Shown one piece after another: positions 6,391 through 13,792 of a DNA stretch of 15,561 nt (position 1 is its first letter; every line of letters starts with the position of its first letter). The translations under genes were made by a program, and so were the position numbers. Under the pieces are notes generated by a model. The model was not told the DNA's origin. It was given only the letters and a program-made list of their open reading frames with translations, and made no database searches. Source of the DNA: Campylobacteraceae bacterium (GTDB taxonomy: Bacteria > Campylobacterota > Campylobacteria > Campylobacterales > Sulfurovaceae); assembly GCA_026986085.1 (NCBI GenBank), contig JALSPE010000098.1, positions 1 through 15,561 of the forward strand, written 5' to 3'.

Positions 6391-7773
6391 GTGAATTTTA
6401 GTGAGTTTAATTTTAATAGCGATATATCTAAGGGTGTAAAGATAGCAGGTTTTAGAGAGCCTAGCCCAATTCAGGAAGAGGCTATACCTTTGATTTTAGA
6501 TGGTATAGATATAGTTGCACAAGCACATACAGGAACAGGAAAAACAGCTGCGTTTGGATTACCGATACTAGAGAAAATTGCTAATTCAGAGGTGGAGAAG
6601 GCTCTTATTATTACACCAACAAGAGAGTTGGCTAGTCAAGTTAGTGATGAGTTATACTATTTGGGGCGTTTTGCTGGTATTAGAACTTTGGCTGTTTATG
6701 GTGGAGTTGGTTACGGAAGGCAGATTGCACTTATAAATAAGGGTGTGCAAATTGTTGTTGCTACTCCTGGGAGATTAAGAGATTTGTATCAAAAAGGGAA
6801 AATAGATAATTTTAATCCAGAAATTGTTGTTTTAGATGAAGCTGATGAGATGCTAGATATGGGATTTTTAGAGCCTGTTAAAGAGATATTTGAGTATATT
6901 CCACAAAATAGACAAACTCTACTCTTTTCTGCAACTATGCCAGAGCCTATTAAAGATTTGGCAGAGACACTTTTATATAATCCAGAGTATATATCTGTTG
7001 TAAGTGATGAAGATAGCACAACCAATAATAAGATAGAGCAAAAATATTATGTTATAGAAGAGAGCCAAAGAGATGATGCGATAGTTAATCTCTTAGAGAG
7101 TGAAGATTATGACAAAGCTTTAATTTTTTGTAGAATGAAGAGAGAAGTTGATAGGGTTGCAGAGCACCTAAAGGCACTTGGATTTAATGCAGAGGGTTTG
7201 CATGGCGATATAGAGCAGATGGATAGAGATGAGATTGTCAAGAAGTTTAGAAGAGATAAAATAGAGATACTGATTGCAACAGATGTGGCAGCTAGAGGCT
7301 TAGATATAAAAGGTGTTACGCATGTATTTAACTATCATATACCTTTTGATCCACAAAGTTATGTTCATAGAATTGGAAGAACAGGTCGTGCAGGAAAAGA
7401 TGGAAAAGCGATAACTCTTGTTTCGGTTGAAGAGTTTAAAGAGTTAAAGAGAATTCAAAAAGATGTTGGTGCAGCTATGGAGCTTGCAGTCTTAAATGTA
7501 GATGGTGGAGAGATTAGTGATGAAGATATTGAGAGTTTGAAATTTAAGATATCTTCAATAGATGTAGTAGATGGAGTAGAGGATATTATCGAAAAGTTAG
7601 AGTGTAAAGATAGAGATGAGATGTTAAAAAAGTTACTATCTTACACAATTAACAGTGAAAGAGTAGGCACAAGTGACTCTATTGGTTACGATAGAGATGA
7701 GACTGATAGGCTTTATAAAGAGTATTTAAGTGAGCAAAAAGCTACAAAACGAAAAAAAGGTAGAAGAAATTAG
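6391..7773 (+). CDS. DEAD-box ATP-dependent RNA helicase
   Basis: A 460-residue DEAD-box helicase of the DeaD/CshA/RhlE type that unwinds short RNA duplexes in ribosome assembly, mRNA turnover or cold adaptation. Motifs in order: Q motif GFREPSPIQ (20-28), motif I AHTGTGKT (45-52), Ia PTREL (76-80), TPGR (125-128), II DEAD (149-152), III SAT (180-182), IV region ALIFCRMK (243-250), V TDVAARGLD (297-305) and VI HRIGRTGR (326-333). After the two RecA-like domains a tail of about 90 residues ends in a basic stretch (KRKKGRRN), probably for RNA binding. The GTG start is set by TAGGAGAT at 6376-6383. A 115-base leader with an inverted repeat precedes it. I cannot distinguish the DeaD, CshA and RhlE subtypes, so no symbol is given. 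Confidence 0.92.
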   Translation: MNFSEFNFNSDISKGVKIAGFREPSPIQEEAIPLILDGIDIVAQAHTGTGKTAAFGLPILEKIANSEVEKALIITPTRELASQVSDELYYLGRFAGIRTLAVYGGVGYGRQIALINKGVQIVVATPGRLRDLYQKGKIDNFNPEIVVLDEADEMLDMGFLEPVKEIFEYIPQNRQTLLFSATMPEPIKDLAETLLYNPEYISVVSDEDSTTNNKIEQKYYVIEESQRDDAIVNLLESEDYDKALIFCRMKREVDRVAEHLKALGFNAEGLHGDIEQMDRDEIVKKFRRDKIEILIATDVAARGLDIKGVTHVFNYHIPFDPQSYVHRIGRTGRAGKDGKAITLVSVEEFKELKRIQKDVGAAMELAVLNVDGGEISDEDIESLKFKISSIDVVDGVEDIIEKLECKDRDEMLKKLLSYTINSERVGTSDSIGYDRDETDRLYKEYLSEQKATKRKKGRRN

Positions 7774-7777
7774 ATAA

Positions 7778-7799
7778 TTTTTCTTTTATTAAAGAAAAA
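7778..7799 (+). repeat. AT-only hairpin after the helicase gene
   Basis: TTTTTCTTT (7778-7786) and AAAGAAAAA (7791-7799) form a perfect 9 bp stem with a 4-base loop, starting 5 bases after the helicase stop. It is nearly all A-T pairs and is followed by AGATAG, not a T-run, so it would be a weak terminator at best. It may protect the 3' end of the helicase mRNA. Confidence 0.35.
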
Positions 7800-7815
7800 G
7801 ATAGTGAAGATAGTT

Positions 7816-7821
7816 TAAAAT
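7816..7821 (+). promoter_or_regulatory. Possible -10 box for oadGAB-pckA
   Basis: TAAAAT, 29 bases before the oadG ATG, with AAAGG at 7837-7841 as ribosome site. The region between the helicase and oadG is only 76 bases and very AT-rich, so other placements (for example around 7829-7839) are possible. Confidence 0.3.
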
Positions 7822-7849
7822 CTCTTATTAAATTATAAAGGTTACGACA

Positions 7850-8095
7850 ATGGAAGATGTAAATTTAGTAACCGAGAGCCTAAAATTTATGGTTCTTGGA
7901 ATGGGTATAGTTTATATTATGTTATCGTTAATTGTATTGCTAACAAATCTACAAGCTAAAATTGTAGCAAAATACTTTCCTGATAAGCCTAATGATCCTA
8001 TTGGGGTTAAGAGTAAAACAGTTACAGGAAGTAGCAGTGACACAGCAGTAGTCGCAGCTATTGTCGCAGCAGTTAATGAATATAAGAAAGGTTAG
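7850..8095 (+). CDS. oadG: Oxaloacetate decarboxylase gamma subunit OadG
   Basis: Small membrane subunit of the Na+-translocating oxaloacetate decarboxylase; in characterised complexes gamma anchors the alpha and beta subunits and its C-terminal tail contacts alpha. The product is 81 residues with a single hydrophobic helix at about 12-34 (MVLGMGIVYIMLSLIVLL), a basic linker, and a tail ending in AAIVAAVNEYKKG, a typical OadG ending. Identification rests on the size, the topology and the adjacent oadA and oadB; the sequence of gamma subunits is poorly conserved. AAAGG lies 8 bases upstream of the ATG. The stop is 8 bases from oadA. Confidence 0.85.
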   Translation: MEDVNLVTESLKFMVLGMGIVYIMLSLIVLLTNLQAKIVAKYFPDKPNDPIGVKSKTVTGSSSDTAVVAAIVAAVNEYKKG

Positions 8096-8103
8096 GTGTC
8101 GAG

Positions 8104-9912
8104 ATGGCAAAGAAGTATATTGATGTAATGGATACAACATTTAGAGATGGCTTTCAATCTGTATTTGGTGGAAGAGTTTTGATGGATGATTTTCTTCCTG
8201 CAGTTGAATTTGCAAGAGATATTGGAATACAGCACTTTGAGTTTGGTGGAGGGGCTAGGTTCCAATCTTTATTCTTCTATTTGCAAGAGAATGCATTTGA
8301 GATGATGCAAAAATTTAGAGAAGCAGCTGGTGAAGAGGCTAATTTACAGATTTTGGCTCGAGGTATCAATACGGTTATGCTAGATACTGCTAGTCGTGAA
8401 ATGATTGATCTATTTGCAAAACTTTTTGCTAAATATGAGACAACAACAGTTAGAAATTTTGATGCATTAAATGATATTCGTAACCTTGAATTTAGTGGCT
8501 CAATGGTCAAAAAGCATGGGATGATGCATGAAGTAGTGGTAACGCTTATGGATTTGCCACCAGGATGCACTGGTGCTCATGATGCAGAGTTTTACAAAAG
8601 AAAAGTTATAGAGATTTTAGATAGTGGATTAGAGTTTGACTCTATAGCCTTTAAAGATGCAAGTGGAACATCAAGCCCTGCTAAGATATATGACACTATT
8701 AAAATGGCTAGAGATTTACTTGGTGATGAGACTCACATAAGATTGCACACACACGAAACGGCTGGAGTTAGTGTTGCATGTTATTTGGCTGCTTTGGAGG
8801 CTGGGGCTGATGGTATCGATTTGGCAGCTGCTCCAGTAAGTGGAGGAACAAGTCAGCCAGATATGCTAACACTTTTACATGCAACTAAGGGGATGAACTA
8901 TAACCTTGGTGATTTAGAGCTTAAAAAAGTTTTAGATTATGAAGAGTTTTTACAAAATCAGTTAAAAGATTACTTTATTCCACCAGAGGCAACTCAGGTA
9001 AATCCTATGATTCCATTTGCTCCAATGCCTGGTGGTGCTTTAACAGCTAATACTCAAATGATGAGAGATAATGGAAATTTAGAGATGTTTGATAAGGTTA
9101 TTGCCGCAATGACAGAGGTTGTTGAAAGGGGTGGATATGGAACATCTGTTACCCCTGTTTCTCAATTTTATTGGCAACAAGCGTATGCAAATGTTATGTT
9201 TGGACCATGGAAGCAGATTGCTCCTGGGTATGGAAAGATGGTTCTTGGATACTTTGGTAGAACACCAGTAGCACCAGACCCAGAGATTGTAGAGTTGGCA
9301 AGTGAGAAGTTAAAACTTGAACCAACTACAAAAGATCCACTAGATATTGCAGATGCTGATGAGAGTAAATCTATAACATATTGGAAAAAAGTATTAGAAA
9401 CCGAGGGTATAGATACTACAGATGAAAATATATTTATTGCTGCATCTTGTGATAAAAAGGGTATTGCATTCTTAAAAGGTGAGTCGCCATTGATGGTTAG
9501 AAAAAAAGGTTTAGATAGTAGTTTAGAAGAGAAAGGAAGTAGCATGGCAAATAAAGGTCCTGAGGTTTATACAGTTGTAGTAGATGGTAAAAAATATAGT
9601 GTTCAAATTTCAAAAGGTGGAGAGGCTATTGAAGCTATAACTCCAGTTAATGAGAGTTCTGCACCAGCTACAACTCCAACAGCGAGTGGAGATAAGGGTG
9701 CTATAGAGATACACTCTCAAACTCCGGGGAATGTCTGGAAGATTGTAAAAAATGTTGGCGATAGTGTTGAGTCTGGAGATACGATTATGATTTTAGAGGC
9801 TATGAAGATGGAGATAGAAATTGCTGCTCCAGAGGCTGGTGTTGTTAAATCTATTGAAGTTAATGTTAATGACACAGTCTCTGATGGACAACTATTAGCA
9901 ACTATAGGATAG
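8104..9912 (+). CDS. oadA: Oxaloacetate decarboxylase alpha subunit (PycB-like biotin carboxyltransferase)
   Basis: Carboxyltransferase with its own biotin domain: it removes CO2 from oxaloacetate onto biotin, giving pyruvate, and the carboxybiotin is decarboxylated by OadB. Residues 1 to about 290 form the TIM barrel: DTTFRDGFQS (10-19) in place of the more usual RD(A/G)HQS, Lys184 in FKDASG as the lysine that is carbamylated in relatives, and His215/His217 in HTHETAG as metal ligands. A carboxylase-specific domain follows to about 470, then an Ala/Pro/Thr linker around 515-525, then a biotinyl domain with EAMKMEI, where Lys568 is the biotin site 34 residues from the end. It closely resembles PycB of Campylobacter, which works as a pyruvate carboxylase subunit; the flanking oadG and oadB favour a decarboxylase here. 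It starts 8 bases after oadG. Confidence 0.9.
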   Translation: MAKKYIDVMDTTFRDGFQSVFGGRVLMDDFLPAVEFARDIGIQHFEFGGGARFQSLFFYLQENAFEMMQKFREAAGEEANLQILARGINTVMLDTASREMIDLFAKLFAKYETTTVRNFDALNDIRNLEFSGSMVKKHGMMHEVVVTLMDLPPGCTGAHDAEFYKRKVIEILDSGLEFDSIAFKDASGTSSPAKIYDTIKMARDLLGDETHIRLHTHETAGVSVACYLAALEAGADGIDLAAAPVSGGTSQPDMLTLLHATKGMNYNLGDLELKKVLDYEEFLQNQLKDYFIPPEATQVNPMIPFAPMPGGALTANTQMMRDNGNLEMFDKVIAAMTEVVERGGYGTSVTPVSQFYWQQAYANVMFGPWKQIAPGYGKMVLGYFGRTPVAPDPEIVELASEKLKLEPTTKDPLDIADADESKSITYWKKVLETEGIDTTDENIFIAASCDKKGIAFLKGESPLMVRKKGLDSSLEEKGSSMANKGPEVYTVVVDGKKYSVQISKGGEAIEAITPVNESSAPATTPTASGDKGAIEIHSQTPGNVWKIVKNVGDSVESGDTIMILEAMKMEIEIAAPEAGVVKSIEVNVNDTVSDGQLLATIG

Positions 9913-9917
9913 CGCAA

Positions 9918-11264
9918 ATGCATAAATTTATTAAGGTATTACTACTATCACTTATTATTTTTGCTGGTATTGCAAATGCAGCTGAAAACAGGAGTAGTGA
10001 AGAGAATTCATTAAAGGTTGAAAAGCAAGAGAAGAGCGTATCAGAGAATGAGTTTAAATCTAAAAGTGTTTCTGCATTGATTAAAGATTTCTTTAAGACA
10101 ACTGGTATATATGCGATTATTAATCCAGATAAAAATTTAAAGAGTAATGATGGTAAAGTCTATAGCTCATTCCATCAAAGTTGGGGTAGAGTTATAATGT
10201 TTATTATTATATTTATTCTATTCTATTTGGCAATTGCAAAAGGGTTTGAGCCACTGCTTCTTTTACCTATTGCATTTGGGGGCTTTTTGGCCAATATCCC
10301 TGTTGCAAATATGACTGGTGATGAGGGGATGCTTGGAATTATCTATAATATGGGTGTTGCAAATGAGTTTTTCCCTCTGTTAATTTTTATGGGAGTAGGG
10401 GCAATGACAGATTTTGGTCCACTACTTGCAAGACCTAGAACGGCACTTCTTGGAGCTGCTGCTCAATTTGGTATATTTGGCTCTTTAGTTGCGGCTGCTG
10501 CTTTATCTCAATATACTGATATTTTCGATTTTACTCTAAAGCAGTGTAGTGCTATTAGTATTATTGGTGGTGCAGATGGACCTACTTCGATTTTTATTGC
10601 ATCAGCTTTAGCACCTGAACTTTTAGGAGCTATTGCAGTTGCAGCATACTCTTATATGGCTCTTGTTCCTGTAATTCAGCCTCCTATAATGAGAGCATTA
10701 ACAACAAAAGAGGAGCGTCAAATTGTTATGAAGACAACTAGACATGTTCATAAAATGGAGAAAATTTTATTCCCTATTATGATAATTGTTTTAATTGCTC
10801 TATTTTTGCCTGATGCTTCTCCATTGATGGGTGCATTTGCATTTGGTAACTTTGCAAAAGAGAGTGGAGTTGTAGATAGATTATCTGATACAATGCAAAA
10901 TTCATTGATTAATATCGTAACAATTTTCTTAGGATTAGCTGTTGGTGCAAAATTAGAGGCAGATAAATTCCTTGTTCCCGAAACTTTGGGTATAATGATA
11001 ATAGGACTTGCTGCATTTGCAGTAGGAACAGCGGCTGGAGTTTTAATGGGTAAATTGATGAATAAGATGTCTAAAGAGCCTATAAATCCACTCATAGGTG
11101 CAGCTGGAGTATCAGCTGTTCCTATGGCAGCAAGGGTTGTGAGTAAAGTTGGCTCAGAAGAGAAGCCCGGAAATATTTTATTAATGCATGCAATGGGACC
11201 AAATGTTGCTGGTGTAATTGGTTCGGCAGTTGCAGCTGGTGTGTTGTTGTCAATATTTAATTAA
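9918..11264 (+). CDS. oadB: Oxaloacetate decarboxylase beta subunit (Na+ pump)
   Basis: Membrane subunit that decarboxylates carboxybiotin and couples this to Na+ export. The protein has 448 residues. Residues 1-22 look like a signal peptide (MHKF, hydrophobic core, ANA-A cleavage site). A charged linker of about 30 residues rich in E, K and S follows, then 'FFKTTGIYAI', then the canonical core from about residue 90 (YLAIAKGFEPLLLLPIAFGG). GGADGPT at 217-223, with Asp220, corresponds to the conserved Na+/proton-path aspartate motif of OadB. About ten further hydrophobic segments run to the C-terminus, which has the conserved 'HAMGPNVAGVIGS'. The signal-peptide-like extension is absent from the classical Klebsiella subunit. 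Start set by AGGA at 9906-9909. It lies 5 bases after oadA. Confidence 0.92.
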   Translation: MHKFIKVLLLSLIIFAGIANAAENRSSEENSLKVEKQEKSVSENEFKSKSVSALIKDFFKTTGIYAIINPDKNLKSNDGKVYSSFHQSWGRVIMFIIIFILFYLAIAKGFEPLLLLPIAFGGFLANIPVANMTGDEGMLGIIYNMGVANEFFPLLIFMGVGAMTDFGPLLARPRTALLGAAAQFGIFGSLVAAAALSQYTDIFDFTLKQCSAISIIGGADGPTSIFIASALAPELLGAIAVAAYSYMALVPVIQPPIMRALTTKEERQIVMKTTRHVHKMEKILFPIMIIVLIALFLPDASPLMGAFAFGNFAKESGVVDRLSDTMQNSLINIVTIFLGLAVGAKLEADKFLVPETLGIMIIGLAAFAVGTAAGVLMGKLMNKMSKEPINPLIGAAGVSAVPMAARVVSKVGSEEKPGNILLMHAMGPNVAGVIGSAVAAGVLLSIFN

Positions 11265-11275
11265 AAGAGGAAAAG

Positions 11276-12868
11276 ATGAGTAAATTAGCGCCAAAAGATC
11301 TTGAAAAATATGGTATTAGAGATGTTGAGAGTATTATATATAACCCAACATATAGTAAGTTAGCTGAAGATGAAGCTACAAAAGGTGAGTGTAGCTTTAC
11401 AGATAATAATACTGCAATGGTTGATACAGGTATATTTACTGGTAGAAGCCCAAAAGATAAATATTTCGTAGATCAAGAGCCATCAAATAGACATATAGCT
11501 TGGGGTGATATAAATAGACCAATTTCTAAAGAGATATATAATGAACTTTTTGAACTTACAACAAATCAGTTAAGTGGGAAAGAGTTATATGTAGTAGATG
11601 CATTTGCAGGAGCTAGTGAGTCTAGTCGTAAATCTATTAGATTTATTACTGAGATTGCTTGGCAAGCACACTTTATAGAGAATATGTTTATTATGCCAAC
11701 AGAAGATGAGTTAGAGAATTTTGAACCAGATTTTGTTTTGTATAATGCTTGTAAAGCTACTAATCCAAATTATAAAGAGCAGGGTTTAAATTCTGATGTA
11801 TATGTTGTCTTTAATATTGAAGATAATAAAGCTATTATTGGTGGAACTTGGTATGGTGGAGAGATTAAAAAGGGTATCTTTACTATGATGAATTACTGGT
11901 TGCCATTAGAGGGTAAATTATCTATGCATTGTTCTGCCAATGTTGGAAAAGAGGGAGATGTTTGCCTATTTTTTGGATTATCAGGAACAGGAAAGACAAC
12001 TCTCTCTACCGATCCAAATCGTGCTTTAATTGGTGATGATGAGCATGGTTGGGATGATGATGGTGTGTTTAACTTTGAGGGTGGATGCTATGCTAAAGTT
12101 ATAGATTTAGACCCAAAAAGTGAACCAGAAATTTTCAATGCAATTAGACCTGGTGCATTATTAGAGAATGTTGTTGCTAATGAAAAGGGAGAGGTTGATT
12201 ACTCTAATAAGAGTAAGACAGAGAATACTCGTGTTAGTTATCCAATTGATCATATTGATAATCACCAAACAAGCCTTAAAGCAGGGCATCCTAAAAATAT
12301 AATCTTTTTAAGTGCAGATGCATTTGGTGTTTTACCTCCAGTTAGTAAGCTTACAAAAGAGCAAGCAATGTATTATTTTTTAAGTGGTTATACAGCTAAA
12401 GTTGCTGGAACAGAGAGAGGAATTACAGAGCCTGTTGCAACATTTAGTGCATGTTTTGGTGAAGCATTTTTACCTCTACATCCAACTGATTATGCTAAGC
12501 TTCTTGGAGAGAAGATAGATAAACACAATGTTAATGTATATCTTGTAAATACTGGCTGGACTGGTGGTGCTTATGGTGTTGGCAAAAGAATGAGTATCAA
12601 AGATACAAGAGCTTGTATTAATGGAATTTTAAATGGCTCTATTAATAGTGCTGATTTTGAAAAGATAGATGTATTTAATTTAGATGTTCCTAAAAGTTTG
12701 GATGGAGTAGCAGATAACTCAATATTAAACCCTAAAAATACTTGGGAAGATAAAGATGCTTATGATAAAAAATTAAAAGAGTTAGCTTCAATGTTTATAG
12801 AAAACTTTAATCGCTATAATAATAGTGGCAGTGAATTTGACTTCTCAATTGCTGGTCCAAAACTATAA
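11276..12868 (+). CDS. pckA: Phosphoenolpyruvate carboxykinase (ATP)
   Basis: Cytoplasmic enzyme converting oxaloacetate and ATP to phosphoenolpyruvate, CO2 and ADP, the entry to gluconeogenesis. At 530 aa it matches the ATP-dependent bacterial family. Visible motifs: 'TGRSPKDKYFVD' (substrate region, about 54-65), the P-loop GLSGTGKTTLS from residue 234 with Lys240, the metal-binding IGDDEHGWDDDG just after it, and 'NTGWTGGAYGVGKRM' near residue 425. The ATG is preceded by AGAGGA. It is 11 bases downstream of oadB and is followed immediately by a strong terminator, so it is the last gene of the oadGAB operon. Co-expression puts two oxaloacetate-consuming enzymes under one control. In an autotroph the supply of PEP for biosynthesis is a likely purpose (inference). 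Confidence 0.95.
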   Translation: MSKLAPKDLEKYGIRDVESIIYNPTYSKLAEDEATKGECSFTDNNTAMVDTGIFTGRSPKDKYFVDQEPSNRHIAWGDINRPISKEIYNELFELTTNQLSGKELYVVDAFAGASESSRKSIRFITEIAWQAHFIENMFIMPTEDELENFEPDFVLYNACKATNPNYKEQGLNSDVYVVFNIEDNKAIIGGTWYGGEIKKGIFTMMNYWLPLEGKLSMHCSANVGKEGDVCLFFGLSGTGKTTLSTDPNRALIGDDEHGWDDDGVFNFEGGCYAKVIDLDPKSEPEIFNAIRPGALLENVVANEKGEVDYSNKSKTENTRVSYPIDHIDNHQTSLKAGHPKNIIFLSADAFGVLPPVSKLTKEQAMYYFLSGYTAKVAGTERGITEPVATFSACFGEAFLPLHPTDYAKLLGEKIDKHNVNVYLVNTGWTGGAYGVGKRMSIKDTRACINGILNGSINSADFEKIDVFNLDVPKSLDGVADNSILNPKNTWEDKDAYDKKLKELASMFIENFNRYNNSGSEFDFSIAGPKL

Positions 12869-12871
12869 ATA

Positions 12872-12907
12872 GTTTAAAATCGGGAGCTCTTCCCGATACT
12901 TTTAAAC
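12872..12907 (+). terminator. Intrinsic terminator after pckA
   Basis: The core stem ATCGGGA/TCCCGAT has a 5-base loop and is the only GC-rich stem in the neighbourhood. It sits inside an outer inverted repeat GTTTAAA(A)/(T)TTTAAAC, with a two- to three-base bulge on the 3' side. TACTTTT directly after the core supplies the U-rich tract. It begins 4 bases after the pckA stop. Confidence 0.8.
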
Positions 12908-12923
12908 AAAAAATAATTTAATA

Positions 12924-12929
12924 TATGAT
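12924..12929 (+). promoter_or_regulatory. Possible -10 box for the acylphosphatase gene
   Basis: TATGAT lies 12 bases before the ATG at 12941. If used, the transcript would start only a few bases before the start codon. The weak ribosome site (TAAAG) is compatible with a very short leader. This is one of several AT-rich possibilities. Confidence 0.25.
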
Positions 12930-12940
12930 ATCTTAAAGTT

Positions 12941-13219
12941 ATGAATTGTATAAAATTTATAATATATGGGAAAGTCCAAAAAGTATTTTTTAGAAAATAT
13001 CTATCCAACAATTTAACAAAAGCTGGATTTCGAGGTTTTGTTAAAAATTTAGATAATGGCTCAGTTGAATTGATAATAAAAAAGGAGCAAAATTTAAATA
13101 TTTCTGATATTTTGAAAATTATAAATGAAGGATCTCCTAAGAGTTGCGTAGAGTCTATTGAGATGAATGAGTGCCATGATAATTTAGATTTTGGAATAGG
13201 TGTTAATGTAAAATATTAA
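12941..13219 (+). CDS. acyP: Acylphosphatase
   Basis: Small ferredoxin-fold enzyme that hydrolyses acyl phosphates such as acetyl phosphate and 1,3-bisphosphoglycerate. The 92-residue length is standard. The family signature is clear: IIYGKVQKVFFRKYL, with the phosphate-binding loop and catalytic Arg18, followed by GFRGFVKNLDNGSVEL with catalytic Asn36. The usual 'GRVQGVGFR' is altered to GKVQKVFFR, a mild deviation that keeps the Arg. It lies after the pckA terminator and so needs its own promoter; the ribosome site is weak. A Cys-rich gene follows after 22 bases. Physiological substrate unknown. Confidence 0.88.
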   Translation: MNCIKFIIYGKVQKVFFRKYLSNNLTKAGFRGFVKNLDNGSVELIIKKEQNLNISDILKIINEGSPKSCVESIEMNECHDNLDFGIGVNVKY

Positions 13220-13241
13220 TTCAGAGTATTAAGGAGATAGT

Positions 13242-13448
13242 GTGGCTTCTGGATGGGGTTGTCAATATTTAAGTAAAAATGGGAATATTACAGATTGGTG
13301 CAGAAAATTAAAACATAAGTGTGAACCTGGATGTAAAGGTTGTATTATTTATGGTTCATCTTTTACTCAGCCACAATTTCTGTCTTTAAGTGATGATGAT
13401 AAGAAAAGAGTTAAACGAAGAAGTGATAATCCATTAGATGGCAGATAA
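13242..13448 (+). CDS. Small cysteine-rich protein of unknown function (68 aa)
   Basis: I do not recognise a named family. The protein has five cysteines: C8 in GWGCQYL, C20 in DWCRKL, C27, C31 and C34 in HKCEPGCKGC. The CxxxCxxC arrangement with C20 and C8 suggests binding of zinc or an Fe-S cluster, or disulfides if exported, although no signal peptide is present. The C-terminal third (about 45-68) is polar, with an acidic-then-basic stretch (SDDDKKRVKRR). The GTG start is well supported by AAGGAG at 13231-13236, 5 bases upstream. It sits 22 bases after the acylphosphatase gene and may be in its transcript; the next reading frame downstream is decayed. Confidence 0.65.
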   Translation: MASGWGCQYLSKNGNITDWCRKLKHKCEPGCKGCIIYGSSFTQPQFLSLSDDDKKRVKRRSDNPLDGR

Positions 13449-13461
13449 TAGGGGCTTTAAA

Positions 13462-13614
13462 ATGAGTGCTGTTATTGAGTTTACTTATATTTCCTATCGA
13501 TCATGGTGATAGTAAGAGTGTGTATGTAGCTAGAGTTATGATATGATAAAGCAAAGTGGCATAGATTATATATTTACACCTATAGAGACTACAATCCCTA
13601 ATTATACAATATGA
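13462..13614 (+). pseudogene. Decayed MTH1187/DUF77 thiamine-binding-type protein
   Basis: No intact frame is present, but joining frames recovers a recognisable N-terminal half of an MTH1187/YkoF-type (UPF0045, DUF77) protein, a family reported to bind thiamine. The ATG at 13462 opens MSAVIEFT. After one extra base (about 13486) the next frame gives IFPIDHGDSKSVYVARVM (13487-13540). A one-base loss around 13540 then restores the first frame as DMIKQSGIDYIFTPIETTIP, ending in TGA at 13612-13614. The pattern EF-IFP-D-G-S-S-YVARV-D-IKQSG-Y-TP matches the family's first half. GGGG at 13451-13454 may be the remains of a ribosome site. The conserved C-terminal half could not be traced. Sequencing error is a possible alternative for one frameshift but is less likely for two plus a missing C-terminus. 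Confidence 0.6.
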
Positions 13615-13792
13615 ATTACCAAATTATCACTTATCATTGAGCTTAGAGTATTTAAAAAATTACCACCTAACTAGCTACTAATTCAAAAAGATATAGAATG
13701 AAAGATGATGTGCAATAAATAATATGCTCTTTTATTGAGTTTTGCAAGAAGTCTATTAAAAGAGATTATAATCTTATTATTGCTACTAAATG
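13615..13792. other. AT-rich stretch without an intact gene
   Basis: Every frame is broken by stops on both strands. Short plus-strand pieces look faintly protein-like, such as one beginning YELPNYHL near 13610 and one containing SFIEFCKKSIKRDY near 13727-13768, but I recognise no family. It may be the continuation of the decayed gene upstream, after further deletions, or another remnant. Confidence 0.3.

Noticed and set aside
9168..9545. Minus-strand open frame of 125 codons within oadA
   Set aside because: Antisense shadow of a strongly conserved gene, with serine- and phenylalanine-rich composition typical of such shadows.
8104..9912. Reading the carboxyltransferase as pyruvate carboxylase subunit B
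   Set aside because: The similarity to Campylobacter PycB is real, but oadG directly upstream and oadB directly downstream make a decarboxylase complex the better reading; kept as an alternative.
10748..11095. Minus-strand open frame of 115 codons within oadB
   Set aside because: Antisense shadow; the plus-strand OadB membrane helices explain the long open frame.
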